This document shows positions 35,354 through 44,530 of a DNA stretch of 64,000 bases, one piece after another. Source of the DNA: Cytophagaceae bacterium (GTDB taxonomy: Bacteria; Bacteroidota; Bacteroidia; Cytophagales; Flexibacteraceae); contig JAIXYP010000069.1 in assembly GCA_027490155.1 (NCBI GenBank), positions 62,001 to 126,000 of the forward strand, given 5' to 3'. Positions within the stretch are counted from its first letter, which is position 1; each line of letters begins with the position of its first letter. A program made the position numbers and the translations under genes. Below the pieces are notes generated by a model. That model saw nothing but the letters and a program-made list of their open reading frames with translations. It was not told where the DNA came from and made no database searches.

Positions 35354-36205
35354 ATGAAGACCGCCACCCGTACCTTACGCATTGGCCATCAGGCCTATGA
35401 TCTTGGGGTACAGCCCCTTATCATGGGTATCCTGAACCTCACCTCAGACTCCTTCTACGAAGGTAGCCGGTTGGGCTTAGGTCAGGTGCTGGATATAGCT
35501 GCCCAAATGTTGGCGGATGGGGCCACAATCCTAGACCTTGGCGGATACAGCACTAGGCCAAATGCAGCTGATATCTCCGAACAAGAGGAGTTGGACCGTG
35601 TGTTACCTGCCATAGAGGCCATCAATCAGAACTTACCGAATGCCATCATCTCGATAGATACCTTTAGGACCTCGGTTGCCAAGGCGGCAGTCAGTGCCGG
35701 GGCCATGATGGTTAATGATGTGTCAGGCGGGCATGCGGACCCAGACATGCTGAGTTATGTGGCAGCAGCTAAGGTCATTTACGTCCTGATGCACAGCCGA
35801 GGCACACCAGCCACCATGCAGTCCTTGGCGCAATATCAGGATCTGACTAATGAGGTAGTGCAGGAGCTCCGAGGCCAGCTCGCACAGCTCCATACCCTAG
35901 GCCACTATGAAGTCCTGATCGATCCTGGGTTTGGCTTTGCAAAAACGATCGACCAGAACTACCAGCTACTAGCCCAATTGCGAGATCTGGAGCTGCTTGG
36001 TTGCCCCATTTTGGTAGGCCTTTCGCGCAAGTCAATGGCCTACCGGCCGCTTGGCATTACAGCCACAGAGGCCCTAAATGCGACAACTGTGCTTCATACA
36101 TTGGCGCTTCAGAACGGTGCGGGCATGCTGCGAGTTCACGATGTCAGACCAGCGGCAGAGGCCATCCGGATTTGGCAACTTTACCAACGTTACCACAGAG
36201 GCTAG
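35354..36205 (+). CDS. folP: Dihydropteroate synthase (FolP)
   Basis: Joins p-aminobenzoate to dihydropterin pyrophosphate in folate synthesis; the sulfonamide target. The 283-residue TIM barrel has MGILNLTSDSFYEGSR, ILDLGGYSTRPNA, SIDTFRTSVAKAA, MMVNDVSGG, LIDPGFGFAKT, VGLSRKSM and the C-terminal RVHDV. All ligand-binding motifs are present. It precedes cdaA by 221 bases on the same strand, a pairing seen widely in Bacteroidota. Confidence 0.96.
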   Translation: MKTATRTLRIGHQAYDLGVQPLIMGILNLTSDSFYEGSRLGLGQVLDIAAQMLADGATILDLGGYSTRPNAADISEQEELDRVLPAIEAINQNLPNAIISIDTFRTSVAKAAVSAGAMMVNDVSGGHADPDMLSYVAAAKVIYVLMHSRGTPATMQSLAQYQDLTNEVVQELRGQLAQLHTLGHYEVLIDPGFGFAKTIDQNYQLLAQLRDLELLGCPILVGLSRKSMAYRPLGITATEALNATTVLHTLALQNGAGMLRVHDVRPAAEAIRIWQLYQRYHRG

Positions 36206-36426
36206 GTTGCTCCTCGGATTGCGCAAAAGGCTACTTTTTGTCAAACGTGGCCCGATATTGGTGCCTTGATGACATAATTGGATTATATTGGCGTTATGGG
36301 CCTACTGCATCCGTTGTGGATGCTTGAATTTCGTTTGCCCCTAAATGCCTTAGGCAACAATTGCCCCTGTGGTATGCTAAACCCATCCAAGTTGTCTTTT
36401 TTAATCCCTTATACGCCTAAATTCGA

Positions 36427-37305
36427 TTGCCTTTGACCGATTGGAGCTTCAATATCGCTTTCCTTACGATTCGCTGGGTTGACATCTTGGATGTTGTTCT
36501 GGTGAGTTTCCTGCTTTACCAGCTTTATAAGTTGGTACGGGGCTCGGTGGCGTTCAGGATCTTCATTGGCTTTGTTACCATTTATCTGGTCTATTGGGTT
36601 GTGCGTGCCCTCCAGATGGAGTTGCTGACAGCCATTCTAGGCCAATTTATCGGTGTGGGGGTGATCGCACTCATCATTTTGTTCCAGCAAGAGATTCGTA
36701 AGTTTTTGCTGATGGTAGGTCGTAGCACCTTTATGCGTGAGGACGGCTTTTTGTCCATGTTCTTTAGGCGTAACGTTAACCAGCAGCAGTCAACCCTGCA
36801 GCCAGTACTAGACGCCGTCAAATCGCTGACCAACAACGAAACAGGTGCACTTATCGTGTTCACTAAAACGGATGAACTGCGCTACTTCGAGGAAAATGGC
36901 GACCTTATTGACGCTATCATTAGCAAGCGTCTCCTGATCAGCATCTTCAATAAAAATAGCCCTCTGCATGACGGAGCGGTTATTGTCCGCAATGGCAGGA
37001 TCAGGTCTGCACGTTGTATCCTACCCGTGACCGACAAAACGGATCTGCCAGCACAATATGGCCTAAGGCACCGCGCAGGTCTCGGCATGAGCGAGGTTAC
37101 CGATGCTGTGATCCTGATTGTGTCAGAGGAGACTGGTCAATTAGCGATCGCCCACGAGGGTGAGCTAGAAACCAATCTCAGCATGGCTGAGCTACGTGCC
37201 CGCCTAGGCAAGCTGCTTTTTGCCAAGCCCATCGCTGCGGACACCCTGACAGCCCATTTGCGCGCCCCAGAGGTCCAGAAGGATCTCCAGAAAGAGCCAG
37301 TCTAG
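36427..37305 (+). CDS. cdaA: Diadenylate cyclase (CdaA)
   Basis: Membrane-bound enzyme that makes cyclic di-AMP from two ATP, a messenger for osmotic and cell-wall homeostasis. The 292 residues start with three hydrophobic segments (about 20-38, 40-60 and 65-85) and continue into a DAC domain with the catalytic motifs PLHDGAVIVRNGRI and YGLRHRAGLGMSEVTDA. No ATG exists in frame: the reading frame opens after TAA at 36418, leaving TTG at 36427 or 36433. TAAATTCG at 36417-36424 resembles a -7 element, which would make the message leaderless or put the true start at the second TTG. Confidence 0.93.
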   Translation: MPLTDWSFNIAFLTIRWVDILDVVLVSFLLYQLYKLVRGSVAFRIFIGFVTIYLVYWVVRALQMELLTAILGQFIGVGVIALIILFQQEIRKFLLMVGRSTFMREDGFLSMFFRRNVNQQQSTLQPVLDAVKSLTNNETGALIVFTKTDELRYFEENGDLIDAIISKRLLISIFNKNSPLHDGAVIVRNGRIRSARCILPVTDKTDLPAQYGLRHRAGLGMSEVTDAVILIVSEETGQLAIAHEGELETNLSMAELRARLGKLLFAKPIAADTLTAHLRAPEVQKDLQKEPV

Positions 37306-37487
37306 CCCCGATTAGGGACATGTTTTTTGTACGTTGGGGAACATCCTAGATCGGCAATAGGCTGCATCCTCCTGCTACTGATACCGTTTGTTTGGCTAGT
37401 TTGGGCTAAATTGCGGCCAAATAACCATTGCCATAGCCATTTATAGCTAGGCCATAGTCTCGGTCGTCGCCAGACGAACATCGTGCT

Positions 37488-39071
37488 ATGGTTCCCACCT
37501 CATCTCAGCCATATACCATTGTGGATAATACGCCAGTTCGCGTTCGTTTTGCCCCAAGTCCTACGGGTTCTCTCCATATCGGGGGGGTCCGGACAGCTCT
37601 ATACAACTACCTTTTGGCCAAAAAAACGGGTGGCCAGTTCATCATCAGGATCGAGGATACAGATCAGACCCGTTTTGTACCTGGTGCCGAGGACTACATC
37701 TACGAAGCGCTAGACTGGTGTGGCATCAAAGCGGACGAGGGCGTGCGCCAAGGCGGACCATATGGTCCTTATCGGCAAAGCGAACGCAAACCAATGTACC
37801 GCCAGTATGCTGATCAGCTGGTAGCTGATGGGCATGCCTATTATGCCTTTGACACAAAGGAGGAGCTGGACGAAATGCGTGATCGATTAACTAAAGCTCG
37901 TGTTGCCAGCCCACAGTATAATAGCATCACTAGGGTTCAGATGAAAAATTCGCTTACTCTGCCTGCTGACGAAGTGGCTGCCCGACTTGCAGGAGGTGAC
38001 CCATACGTCATCCGTCTGAAAGTCCCGCGCAAAGAAGAAATCCGCCTCAATGATCTTATCCGTGGGTGGGTAATGGTGCATAGTGCGACACTAGACGATA
38101 AAGTCCTGATGAAAAGCGATGGTATGCCAACCTATCACTTGGCAAACGTCGTTGATGACTACTTGATGAAGATAACCCACGTCATCCGGGGCGAAGAGTG
38201 GCTGCCTTCCGCACCAACTCACGTCTTGCTCTATAAGTTTTTGGGCTGGGAGGATGTAATGCCCAAGTTTGCACACCTGCCCCTCATCCTGAAGCCAGAC
38301 GGTAATGGCAAGCTCAGCAAACGCGATGGCGATGCCCTTGGGTTCCCAGTTTTCCCGCTTGAGTGGACCGAACAAGAGACTGGCAAAGTCGTGAAAGGTT
38401 TCAGAGAAGAAGGTTTCTTGCCCGAGGCTGTTGTTAACTTCTTGGCCCTGCTGGGCTGGAACAACGGAACTCACCAAGAGGTCTATTCGATGGACGAATT
38501 GATCCAGGAGTTCACCGCCGAGCGTATCGGTAAGTCAGGCACCAAGTTTGACATTGCAAAGGCACGTTGGTTCAACCAGCAATACCTTCATGCCAAGACC
38601 TCAGTGCAACAGGCAGAGTACCTGCTAGCCGATCTAGCTAAAGAAGGCATCACGACCACCAACGAGTATGCTGCCCAAGTATGTGCCTTGGTGCAGGAGC
38701 GGACTGTTTTTTCGGGTGATTTCTGGAAGGAAGGTTCTTTCCTGTTTGTTGCCCCAACCGAATTTGACGCTACTGTTGCTGCCACCAAATGGTCATCAGA
38801 TGCCGCCGCCGTTCTGACCAAGTTTGGCGCAGAGCTGGCCGAGTATCCATCCATAACGGCAGATGAGGCCAAACACCTATTGCACGAGATTACTGACGGC
38901 CTTGGTATCAAGATCGGTAAGGTGATGCAGGCCATACGCCTTGCGATCACGGGGCGTGCCGCCGGCCCAGATCTGATGCAGGTGATTGCGATTTTGGGCC
39001 CTGCCGAGGTAGCCCAACGTTGTGCCTACGCCATCAAGACTTTGGCCACTCACCTGAAGCCTGTCGTTTAA
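37488..39071 (+). CDS. gltX: Glutamate--tRNA ligase (GltX)
   Basis: Class I aminoacyl-tRNA synthetase that charges tRNA-Glu (and possibly tRNA-Gln). The 527-residue protein has the HIGH-type motif SPTGSLHIGGVRTALYNYL near residue 25, FIIRIEDTDQTR, the substrate segment HVIRGEEWLPSAPTH, and KLSKRDGD (the KMSKS loop). A C-terminal anticodon-binding helical domain follows. The listed ATG has about 15 residues before the catalytic core, as usual. A run of seven G in the HIGG codons is explained by the protein sequence. Confidence 0.96.
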   Translation: MVPTSSQPYTIVDNTPVRVRFAPSPTGSLHIGGVRTALYNYLLAKKTGGQFIIRIEDTDQTRFVPGAEDYIYEALDWCGIKADEGVRQGGPYGPYRQSERKPMYRQYADQLVADGHAYYAFDTKEELDEMRDRLTKARVASPQYNSITRVQMKNSLTLPADEVAARLAGGDPYVIRLKVPRKEEIRLNDLIRGWVMVHSATLDDKVLMKSDGMPTYHLANVVDDYLMKITHVIRGEEWLPSAPTHVLLYKFLGWEDVMPKFAHLPLILKPDGNGKLSKRDGDALGFPVFPLEWTEQETGKVVKGFREEGFLPEAVVNFLALLGWNNGTHQEVYSMDELIQEFTAERIGKSGTKFDIAKARWFNQQYLHAKTSVQQAEYLLADLAKEGITTTNEYAAQVCALVQERTVFSGDFWKEGSFLFVAPTEFDATVAATKWSSDAAAVLTKFGAELAEYPSITADEAKHLLHEITDGLGIKIGKVMQAIRLAITGRAAGPDLMQVIAILGPAEVAQRCAYAIKTLATHLKPVV

Positions 39072-39121
39072 GGTCAGAAGATAGTGGGCTTTTAGATATT
39101 AAAAACCTGCATCAAGTCACA

Positions 39122-39158
39122 AAAAGCCTGTTTCCTATTGTTGGAGATAGGCTTTTTT
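39122..39158. terminator. Strong terminator between gltX and the sensor kinase
   Basis: AAAAGCCTGTTTCC and GGAGATAGGCTTTT form a 14-position stem with two G-U pairs, loop TATTGTT, followed by TTTA on the plus strand. The A-run on the other side means it can also stop the convergent histidine kinase transcript. Confidence 0.88.
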
Positions 39159-39196
39159 ATTGGCTTTTATTATTTGCCTACTCAACTGAATTGACT

Positions 39197-40582
39197 TTAG
39201 GCTGCCAACTCTTGGCTTGCTATTAGTGGTAAGGAGACTGTAAATGTGGTCCCTTTGCCTAGGGCACTATCCACTATAATCCTCCCTCCGTGCAGCTGTA
39301 CGATCTTCCTACAGAGCGAAAGGCCAATACCATGGCCGGGGATATGAAGCGTGTTTTCGGACCGGTAGAAGGGCTCGAAGATATGGTCCAGCTCGTGGGG
39401 CGAGATCCCGAATCCTTTGTCGATGAACTTGATCACCAACCAGCCATCTCTAGGTTGCAGCTTGACCCCGACCCGGTTATCTTGGCTGAATTTGCAGCCA
39501 TTTTCCATCAGGTTTTTGAAACAATTGCCTAGCCAGGACTGGTTCCCGTTCACGACCAGATCATTTTCGTCCGTCTCTGGGTCAAACTCGATTGAGGCAC
39601 GATAGTTAGGTTTAGCCGTTGAGATGACATCAAGCATTTCCCATAATAGCGCATCAACCCGCACTGGCTCGAACCGAGGTCGGTAGCTTGTGTTGCTCAG
39701 TTGGCTCAGCTCAAGCAGGCCATTGGTCAGGACCGTCATGTTCTGGATGTCCTCCAGCAGGCTTTCCATTGTCAAGCGGTATTCGGCCTCTGACCGCTGT
39801 TGCATCAGGGCAACCTCTAGCTGCCCCCGGACCGAAGTTAACGGAGTGCGTAGCTCGTGGCTAGCATGCTGGACAAAACTTTTATTGTGCGCAAAGGCCT
39901 CCTCTAGGCCAGCCAACATTTGGTTAAATGTTGTAGCCAGCTGAGCGATTTCGTCTCGTTTGTTAGTCGTGACCACCCTTGTGTTGAGGCTGCTGGACGT
40001 GATTTGGTTCACTTGGCCAATGATCTGAGCGATTGGTGTCAATGCCCGTTTTGCAAACAAAATGCCAGCTAACCACATCAGGCCCAAACTGCCGACCCAA
40101 AACGAGGCCATAATAGTTCGAAGGAAGGCAAGCTTGCTGTTGCCATACCGGTCTCTGGCTGATACCAGGACATAAAATGGTAGTCCAGCCTTCTCGATGC
40201 TGATAGCTGTAAGTTCCTCGCCCGATGGTAGCTCTAGGTTCAGTTTTAGGCCTTTAGATAGTAAGGTAAACTGCTTGGCTGTCAACCGTGTGTGGCTGGT
40301 GCCGCTTTCAAACAAGATATGTTTCTGGGCGTCATAGATCACCAAGTCCTCGTCCACCAAACGTGTGAACTGTTGCACATAGAGCTGCTTTAACTGGCTT
40401 GGCGTTACCCCTTTGACGTTAAAATAGAACTCAGAGGCAAAAATGGCTTGGTCCTGCAACCGATCATAAAACTCGCGTTTACGATAGTCAGAACTGAGGT
40501 AATAGATACCGAAGCAGAATATCCCGAGTATGGTTGCTGCCAGCAGGGTGAAGGTCAGCGTGAGTTGGGTTCTGATTTTCAT
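39197..40582 (-). CDS. Sensor histidine kinase, HAMP-containing
   Basis: A 461-residue inner-membrane sensor kinase. Two membrane helices (about 7-28 and 155-178) bracket an extracytoplasmic sensing domain of about 125 residues. A HAMP domain follows (about 180-232, KRALTPIAQIIGQVNQI), then the phosphoacceptor H in HASHELRTPLTSVRG. The ATPase domain has N box NCFKNLMENGCKFS, G1 DKGFGIS and G2 GHGIGLSLC. All catalytic boxes are intact. It forms a pair with the response regulator 154 bases upstream on the same strand. The signal is unknown; the layout resembles metal- or envelope-stress sensors. Confidence 0.94.
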   Translation of the reverse strand: MKIRTQLTLTFTLLAATILGIFCFGIYYLSSDYRKREFYDRLQDQAIFASEFYFNVKGVTPSQLKQLYVQQFTRLVDEDLVIYDAQKHILFESGTSHTRLTAKQFTLLSKGLKLNLELPSGEELTAISIEKAGLPFYVLVSARDRYGNSKLAFLRTIMASFWVGSLGLMWLAGILFAKRALTPIAQIIGQVNQITSSSLNTRVVTTNKRDEIAQLATTFNQMLAGLEEAFAHNKSFVQHASHELRTPLTSVRGQLEVALMQQRSEAEYRLTMESLLEDIQNMTVLTNGLLELSQLSNTSYRPRFEPVRVDALLWEMLDVISTAKPNYRASIEFDPETDENDLVVNGNQSWLGNCFKNLMENGCKFSQDNRVGVKLQPRDGWLVIKFIDKGFGISPHELDHIFEPFYRSENTLHIPGHGIGLSLCRKIVQLHGGRIIVDSALGKGTTFTVSLPLIASQELAA

Positions 40583-40736
40583 GCGGACTGGTAAGTTGGC
40601 TTTTGGATATGGTCTTGCTCTGACCAGACGCTAGCTGCACAATATACACAGCACGAATGTGACTATCATTGACCAAAACAAACATACCAAATTGCGGACA
40701 TCTCCTGTGGCATTATGGCTAAGTAGGACCAATTGC

Positions 40737-41420
40737 CTAGGCTGTTTCGTCCTTCATGATGTAGCCCATGCCAATGACGGTATGGATCAGCTTGGGGCTG
40801 AAGTCACGGTCGATCTTCTTGCGTAAGAAGTTGATATAAACGTCGATCACGTTAGTCCCTGTATCAAAGCTGATGTCCCAGACTTTGACCGCAATATCAG
40901 ACCGGGATATAACTTTGCCTTTGTTCCGGAGCATGTAGGCTAATAGCAAAAACTCCTTGGCCGTGAGGTCAATCTTGATCCCGTTCCGACGCACCGTCTT
41001 TTCGTCAGTATTGACCTCAAGGTCAGCCAACTTCAGGATGACGGTGTGGCGCGTACTATCCAGCGAGCGTTTATGGAGGGCCTTGATCCTAGCTACCAGC
41101 TCTTTGAACTCAAAGGGTTTGACTAGATAATCATCCGCACCATTGTCAAAACCTAGGATTTTGTCGTCAGTGGCGCCTAAAGCAGTGAGCATCAAGATGG
41201 GCACCGACGGGTTGACGGCCCGGATCTGGCGACAAACCTCAAAGCCATTCATGAGGGGCAGGTTGATATCCAGCACGATGATCTCGAAATTCTTCTGGAG
41301 GGCCAATGACAAACCCACAACGCCGTCATAGGCAATTTCCACCTCCCAAGCCTGCTCCTCGAGGCCCATTTTGATAAAGCCGGCAACTTTTGGCTCGTCC
41401 TCGATGACTAATACTTTCAT
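40737..41420 (-). CDS. OmpR/PhoB-family response regulator
   Basis: A 227-residue transcription regulator. The receiver domain has the acidic pocket EDE (about residues 7-9), the phosphoacceptor aspartate in IVLDINLPLMNG (about 51) and the conserved lysine in DYLVKPFEFKEL. The C-terminal winged helix has RNGIKIDLTAKEFLLLAYML and VIDVYINFLRKKID. It is the first gene of the two-component operon. An 8-base C-run lies 9 bases before the ATG (see 41430). Confidence 0.95.
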   Translation of the reverse strand: MKVLVIEDEPKVAGFIKMGLEEQAWEVEIAYDGVVGLSLALQKNFEIIVLDINLPLMNGFEVCRQIRAVNPSVPILMLTALGATDDKILGFDNGADDYLVKPFEFKELVARIKALHKRSLDSTRHTVILKLADLEVNTDEKTVRRNGIKIDLTAKEFLLLAYMLRNKGKVISRSDIAVKVWDISFDTGTNVIDVYINFLRKKIDRDFSPKLIHTVIGMGYIMKDETA

Positions 41421-41957
41421 GATTGTGCTGGGGGGGGTGGAGTAATGTGTGAGGTGAGATGGCTGGTATTTGCGGTAATATCAAGCAAATGGTACCTGCC
41501 CAGTTGTCCTGATAATTGGTCCTAAGACATTGTTTGTCTGTCAAAGGTTGGTCCAGAAAACGAACCGATACACTTTTTTTTCGTAATTGATATTAAATTT
41601 AATGCCAATTGGGGTTTAGGATTAAATTCGTTTAAGAAACACAGACATTCACCGTGGTCACTGATCTGATTGGCTTCCGGCCCAGAGGATCTAGCGAGTT
41701 ATGATTTGCTTACAGGCACTGGACGTCCCCTCTTTGAAGCCATAGGTGAGAGCAGTGCCGGTAAATTTGCCATTGCACCAAAATTTGGCACCAGAAGCCT
41801 GTTTGCTAAGATCCCAGTCTTATATTTGCCACACAGGATTGCTGGCTGTTCGGCTTTGCACATCTGCCCCAAGAACCCATCAGCAATGTAGGGTAGCGGT
41901 GATGGACAAGTATAGAGCAGGCAGTGTTGTCAGACCAACAGAAAACGAACGACGCGT
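41421..41957. other. Gap upstream of the two-component operon, with a -7 box
   Basis: No recognised gene in 537 bases. An A+T-rich stretch (41570-41635) may hold the promoter of the response regulator. TATATTTG at 41821-41828 (plus strand) is a perfect TAnnTTTG element with TTTG at 41802-41805, about 130 bases before a small membrane-peptide gene. Confidence 0.5.
41430..41437 (-). repeat. C8 tract in the leader of the response regulator
   Basis: Eight consecutive C on the minus strand, nine bases before the ATG of the response regulator and outside coding sequence. Length changes here could alter ribosome-binding geometry. No Shine-Dalgarno-like sequence is seen. Confidence 0.5.
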
Positions 41958-42119
41958 ATGTGGTTTTATGAATTTGTGATGGCTTGCGTTTTTGGCACCA
42001 TCGGCACCATAGTAGGTAGTGTCACGCTTATGGCTTTTATCATGCCCAATAGCATTTTTGCGCACTGGTATGGCCCAGGTGTCAAGAAAAACACTGTCGT
42101 AAAAGAAACCAAGTTGTAG
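41958..42119 (+). CDS. 53-residue single-pass membrane peptide
   Basis: A short open frame starting MWFYEFVMACVFGTIGTIVG. One hydrophobic segment spans about residues 7-34. The tail FAHWYGPGVKKNTVVKETKL is basic, which predicts N-out/C-in topology by the positive-inside rule. ATG start and TAG stop are clean, and a perfect -7 box lies 130 bases upstream. I do not recognise the family. The balanced amphipathic end and the absence of low complexity argue for a real gene, but without comparison this stays uncertain. A TGACCC/GGGTCA hairpin at 42149-42168 lies downstream. Confidence 0.55.
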   Translation: MWFYEFVMACVFGTIGTIVGSVTLMAFIMPNSIFAHWYGPGVKKNTVVKETKL

Positions 42120-42352
42120 GCCCAAAGGCCCACAGCTGCGCATTCTATTGACCCCTCATTGTGGGTCATCCACCACTAGCTTCGTCGTCCCATGCGTCAT
42201 TAGTCCATGACCAAGGTACAACGGAGCTATTGCTATTGGTAGGAACGAGACCAGCATTGCCGCTAGGCAAGGCAAGATTCTTCCGGATTAGCTGTTACTA
42301 GGTTAATCAGGTTTGGTGTTATTCTAGGGCTATAATTGAACAAAAATCGCCA

Positions 42353-43648
42353 CTATTGGTCAGCAATTTGGCGCACGCCAATTACGCGATGCAGCCCGCT
42401 CATCACGATCTGTGTAGCCCCAGCGTGTTTCTGGCAATAGGCCGATGCTGCCTCGCCAGCGGCTTTGCAGGCAACCTTGTCTGTTAACAGGCTAACAAGC
42501 TGGCTAGTGGCTTGGGCCACCGTGCCGCAGCTGAAAGCGCCACCTTGCCGCAATAAGTCAGTTGCCTCTTTAAACTTCCGGAACTTGGGTTTGCCAAACA
42601 GGACGGGTACGCTATAGACCGCCGCCTCTAGGATGTTGTGCAGGCCACTCCCGTAAGCACCACCAACCCAGGCGATGTCGGCATATTTGTAGATACTGCT
42701 CAGCATGCCAATGTTGTCGATGATCATCAGGTTGGCAGCGGTTGCGGTTTCGGGCAGTGCGGCTGAGTAGCGCAGGCTTTGGTAACCTGGCCAGTTATCC
42801 AGCTCGGCTAGGTGGTCTGGTGTTAACTCATGTGGGGCAACGATAACTTTGGGACGGATCGCTTGGGGCAAAGCAAGGACGGCTTCCAACACCACCTTGA
42901 TGTCCATTGGCCAAGCAGAGCCCAGCACCAAAACTTTGCCATCCCCTTTGAACGTATTGATCAGGGGCAATTTGCCGACACTTTCGGCAATCTGGATTAC
43001 ACGATCGAAACGGGTGTCGCCTGCCACCTCGGTATGGGGCATCTGGATGCGCCGCAGGAGACGGGCCGAGGCTTCGTCTTGGGTATAAATCAGGCTAAAG
43101 CTAGATAGGACCAACCGCATAAACCGCCCCCATGGTTTGAAGAAGATCTGGTTTGGCCTAAAGATGGCCGAAAAGCTAATGGCTGGGATGCCACGGTCCC
43201 GTAGCTCCAGCAAATAGAATGGCCAGAATTCGTACTTGACAAACAATGCGAGATCTGGGCGGACCACGTTTAGGAAACGTACGCTGTTTTCGGGCGAGTC
43301 GGACGGTAAATAGGTCACGACATCGGCCCCTGCATAGTTTTTCCGGATCAGGTAGCCAGAGGGCGAAAAGAAGGTCAAGACGATGCCCCAAGTAGGGTAC
43401 TGCTCTTTAAATGCCTCGATGACGGGGCGTGCCTGCTCAAACTCGCCCAAGGAGGCTGCATGAAACCAGGCGACACGCCCAGGCAAGGTGCTGCGGCCTC
43501 GCTCTAGCTGTTGCCAGAGCTCGTTGTCACGGCCGTCCACCCAAGCCTTTGCCTTTTGGTGACCAGCGCCAGCCACAAGCTTGATCGCGGCCGGATAGAC
43601 TCGCGAAAACGCCCGATAGACCCAATATCCTGTACTTGTTTTTGCCAC
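42353..43648 (-). CDS. waaA: 3-deoxy-D-manno-octulosonic acid transferase (WaaA/KdtA)
   Basis: Transfers KDO from CMP-KDO to lipid A precursor at the inner membrane. The 431-residue GT-B enzyme has the catalytic glutamate in WFHAASLGEFEQARP, the membrane-contact segment FVKYEFWPFYLLELRDRGIP, VAGDTRFDR in the linker and the nucleotide-binding end VGGAYGSGLHNILEAAVYSVP. The length is typical. It proves that this organism makes KDO-bearing lipid A, which supports the reading of the kdsA operon at 11.5-14.3 kb. Confidence 0.95.
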   Translation of the reverse strand: MAKTSTGYWVYRAFSRVYPAAIKLVAGAGHQKAKAWVDGRDNELWQQLERGRSTLPGRVAWFHAASLGEFEQARPVIEAFKEQYPTWGIVLTFFSPSGYLIRKNYAGADVVTYLPSDSPENSVRFLNVVRPDLALFVKYEFWPFYLLELRDRGIPAISFSAIFRPNQIFFKPWGRFMRLVLSSFSLIYTQDEASARLLRRIQMPHTEVAGDTRFDRVIQIAESVGKLPLINTFKGDGKVLVLGSAWPMDIKVVLEAVLALPQAIRPKVIVAPHELTPDHLAELDNWPGYQSLRYSAALPETATAANLMIIDNIGMLSSIYKYADIAWVGGAYGSGLHNILEAAVYSVPVLFGKPKFRKFKEATDLLRQGGAFSCGTVAQATSQLVSLLTDKVACKAAGEAASAYCQKHAGATQIVMSGLHRVIGVRQIADQ

Positions 43649-43750
43649 TTTTTTGCTGGCAGGTCACAACAATTGGCCTGCATATTGCTTATTTATCTTG
43701 CAAGTAAGCCATATTGCTGATCAAGATTGCTGCCCTGTACTTTCTATTTT

Positions 43751-44530
43751 ATGTTCACCGCTGCCAATGCTGGTTTTCGGCCCAATCAGCTGCCACCTTC
43801 TTTGTCAGATAGGCGGTTAGAGGCCCGTTATGCCCATAATTTTTGGCACTTTAGTCTTCTGATTTTTCTGTCGGCTGGTTTGGTCCTTTTTGCCCAAGCG
43901 GCTATGTCACAAGTCCGGCTAGAGGGGGTTTGGCATAAAGGCGTTGTCATTTTGGCGGATGGGGATACCCTAGAGGCCGAATTCACGATAACGCTCAGCA
44001 CCGACATCATCCAGGCTAGGCAAGGCCAACGAATAGGTACATTCAGCGCCCGTCAGGTGCGGTATGCCTACTTTTCGGACTCGGAGACAGGCAACATGCG
44101 CTATATCTTCAGCCAGAACTACGCAGCCACGCCTAATGGTTATAAGGTGCCACGATTGTTCGAGCTTGTGCAGGAGGGGCGTTTTGCCAGCTTGTTTTGC
44201 CGAGAGTCCATAGTTAATGACAACGACATGGTCATGAACCCATACACAGGCATGATGATGAGCAGACCTTATCAACGTTTGGTTTTTGACCACTACATCC
44301 GCAAACAAGACCGAACGATCACGTTGGTGAAGTACCGAAAGCGTGATATGCTTCTAATTTTGCAGGATCAGCAGGAAGGAATGCGCAAGTACCTAGAGGA
44401 TACCTCACCAGAGTATAGCAACCGCCAATCCCTGATCAAGATACTAGAGCACTATAACAACTTATGCCTCAGCAGCCAACCACAACCGAAGGATACAACG
44501 TCCCAACCATCCCCAACAACCGGCCCCTGA
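43751..44530 (+). CDS. Unknown exported protein overlapping surE
   Basis: A 259-residue protein that I do not recognise. After about 30 residues a hydrophobic export signal appears (FWHFSLLIFLSAGLVLFAQA), followed by a beta-rich region beginning GVWHKGVVILADGDTLEAEF and containing ARQVRYAYFSDSE. The pattern resembles small Bacteroidota envelope proteins that carry a GxVxLxDGxxLxG-like strand repeat. The C-terminal end is polar and low in complexity. The reading frame opens with TTG at 43727; I prefer the ATG at 43751. Its last 67 bases overlap the start of surE, so the two are likely co-translated. Confidence 0.7.
   Translation: MFTAANAGFRPNQLPPSLSDRRLEARYAHNFWHFSLLIFLSAGLVLFAQAAMSQVRLEGVWHKGVVILADGDTLEAEFTITLSTDIIQARQGQRIGTFSARQVRYAYFSDSETGNMRYIFSQNYAATPNGYKVPRLFELVQEGRFASLFCRESIVNDNDMVMNPYTGMMMSRPYQRLVFDHYIRKQDRTITLVKYRKRDMLLILQDQQEGMRKYLEDTSPEYSNRQSLIKILEHYNNLCLSSQPQPKDTTSQPSPTTGP

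Noticed and set aside
37581-37587. G7 run in gltX as a phase-variable tract
   Set aside because: It encodes the conserved HIGG segment of an essential enzyme, so slippage would be lethal; seven bases is also short.
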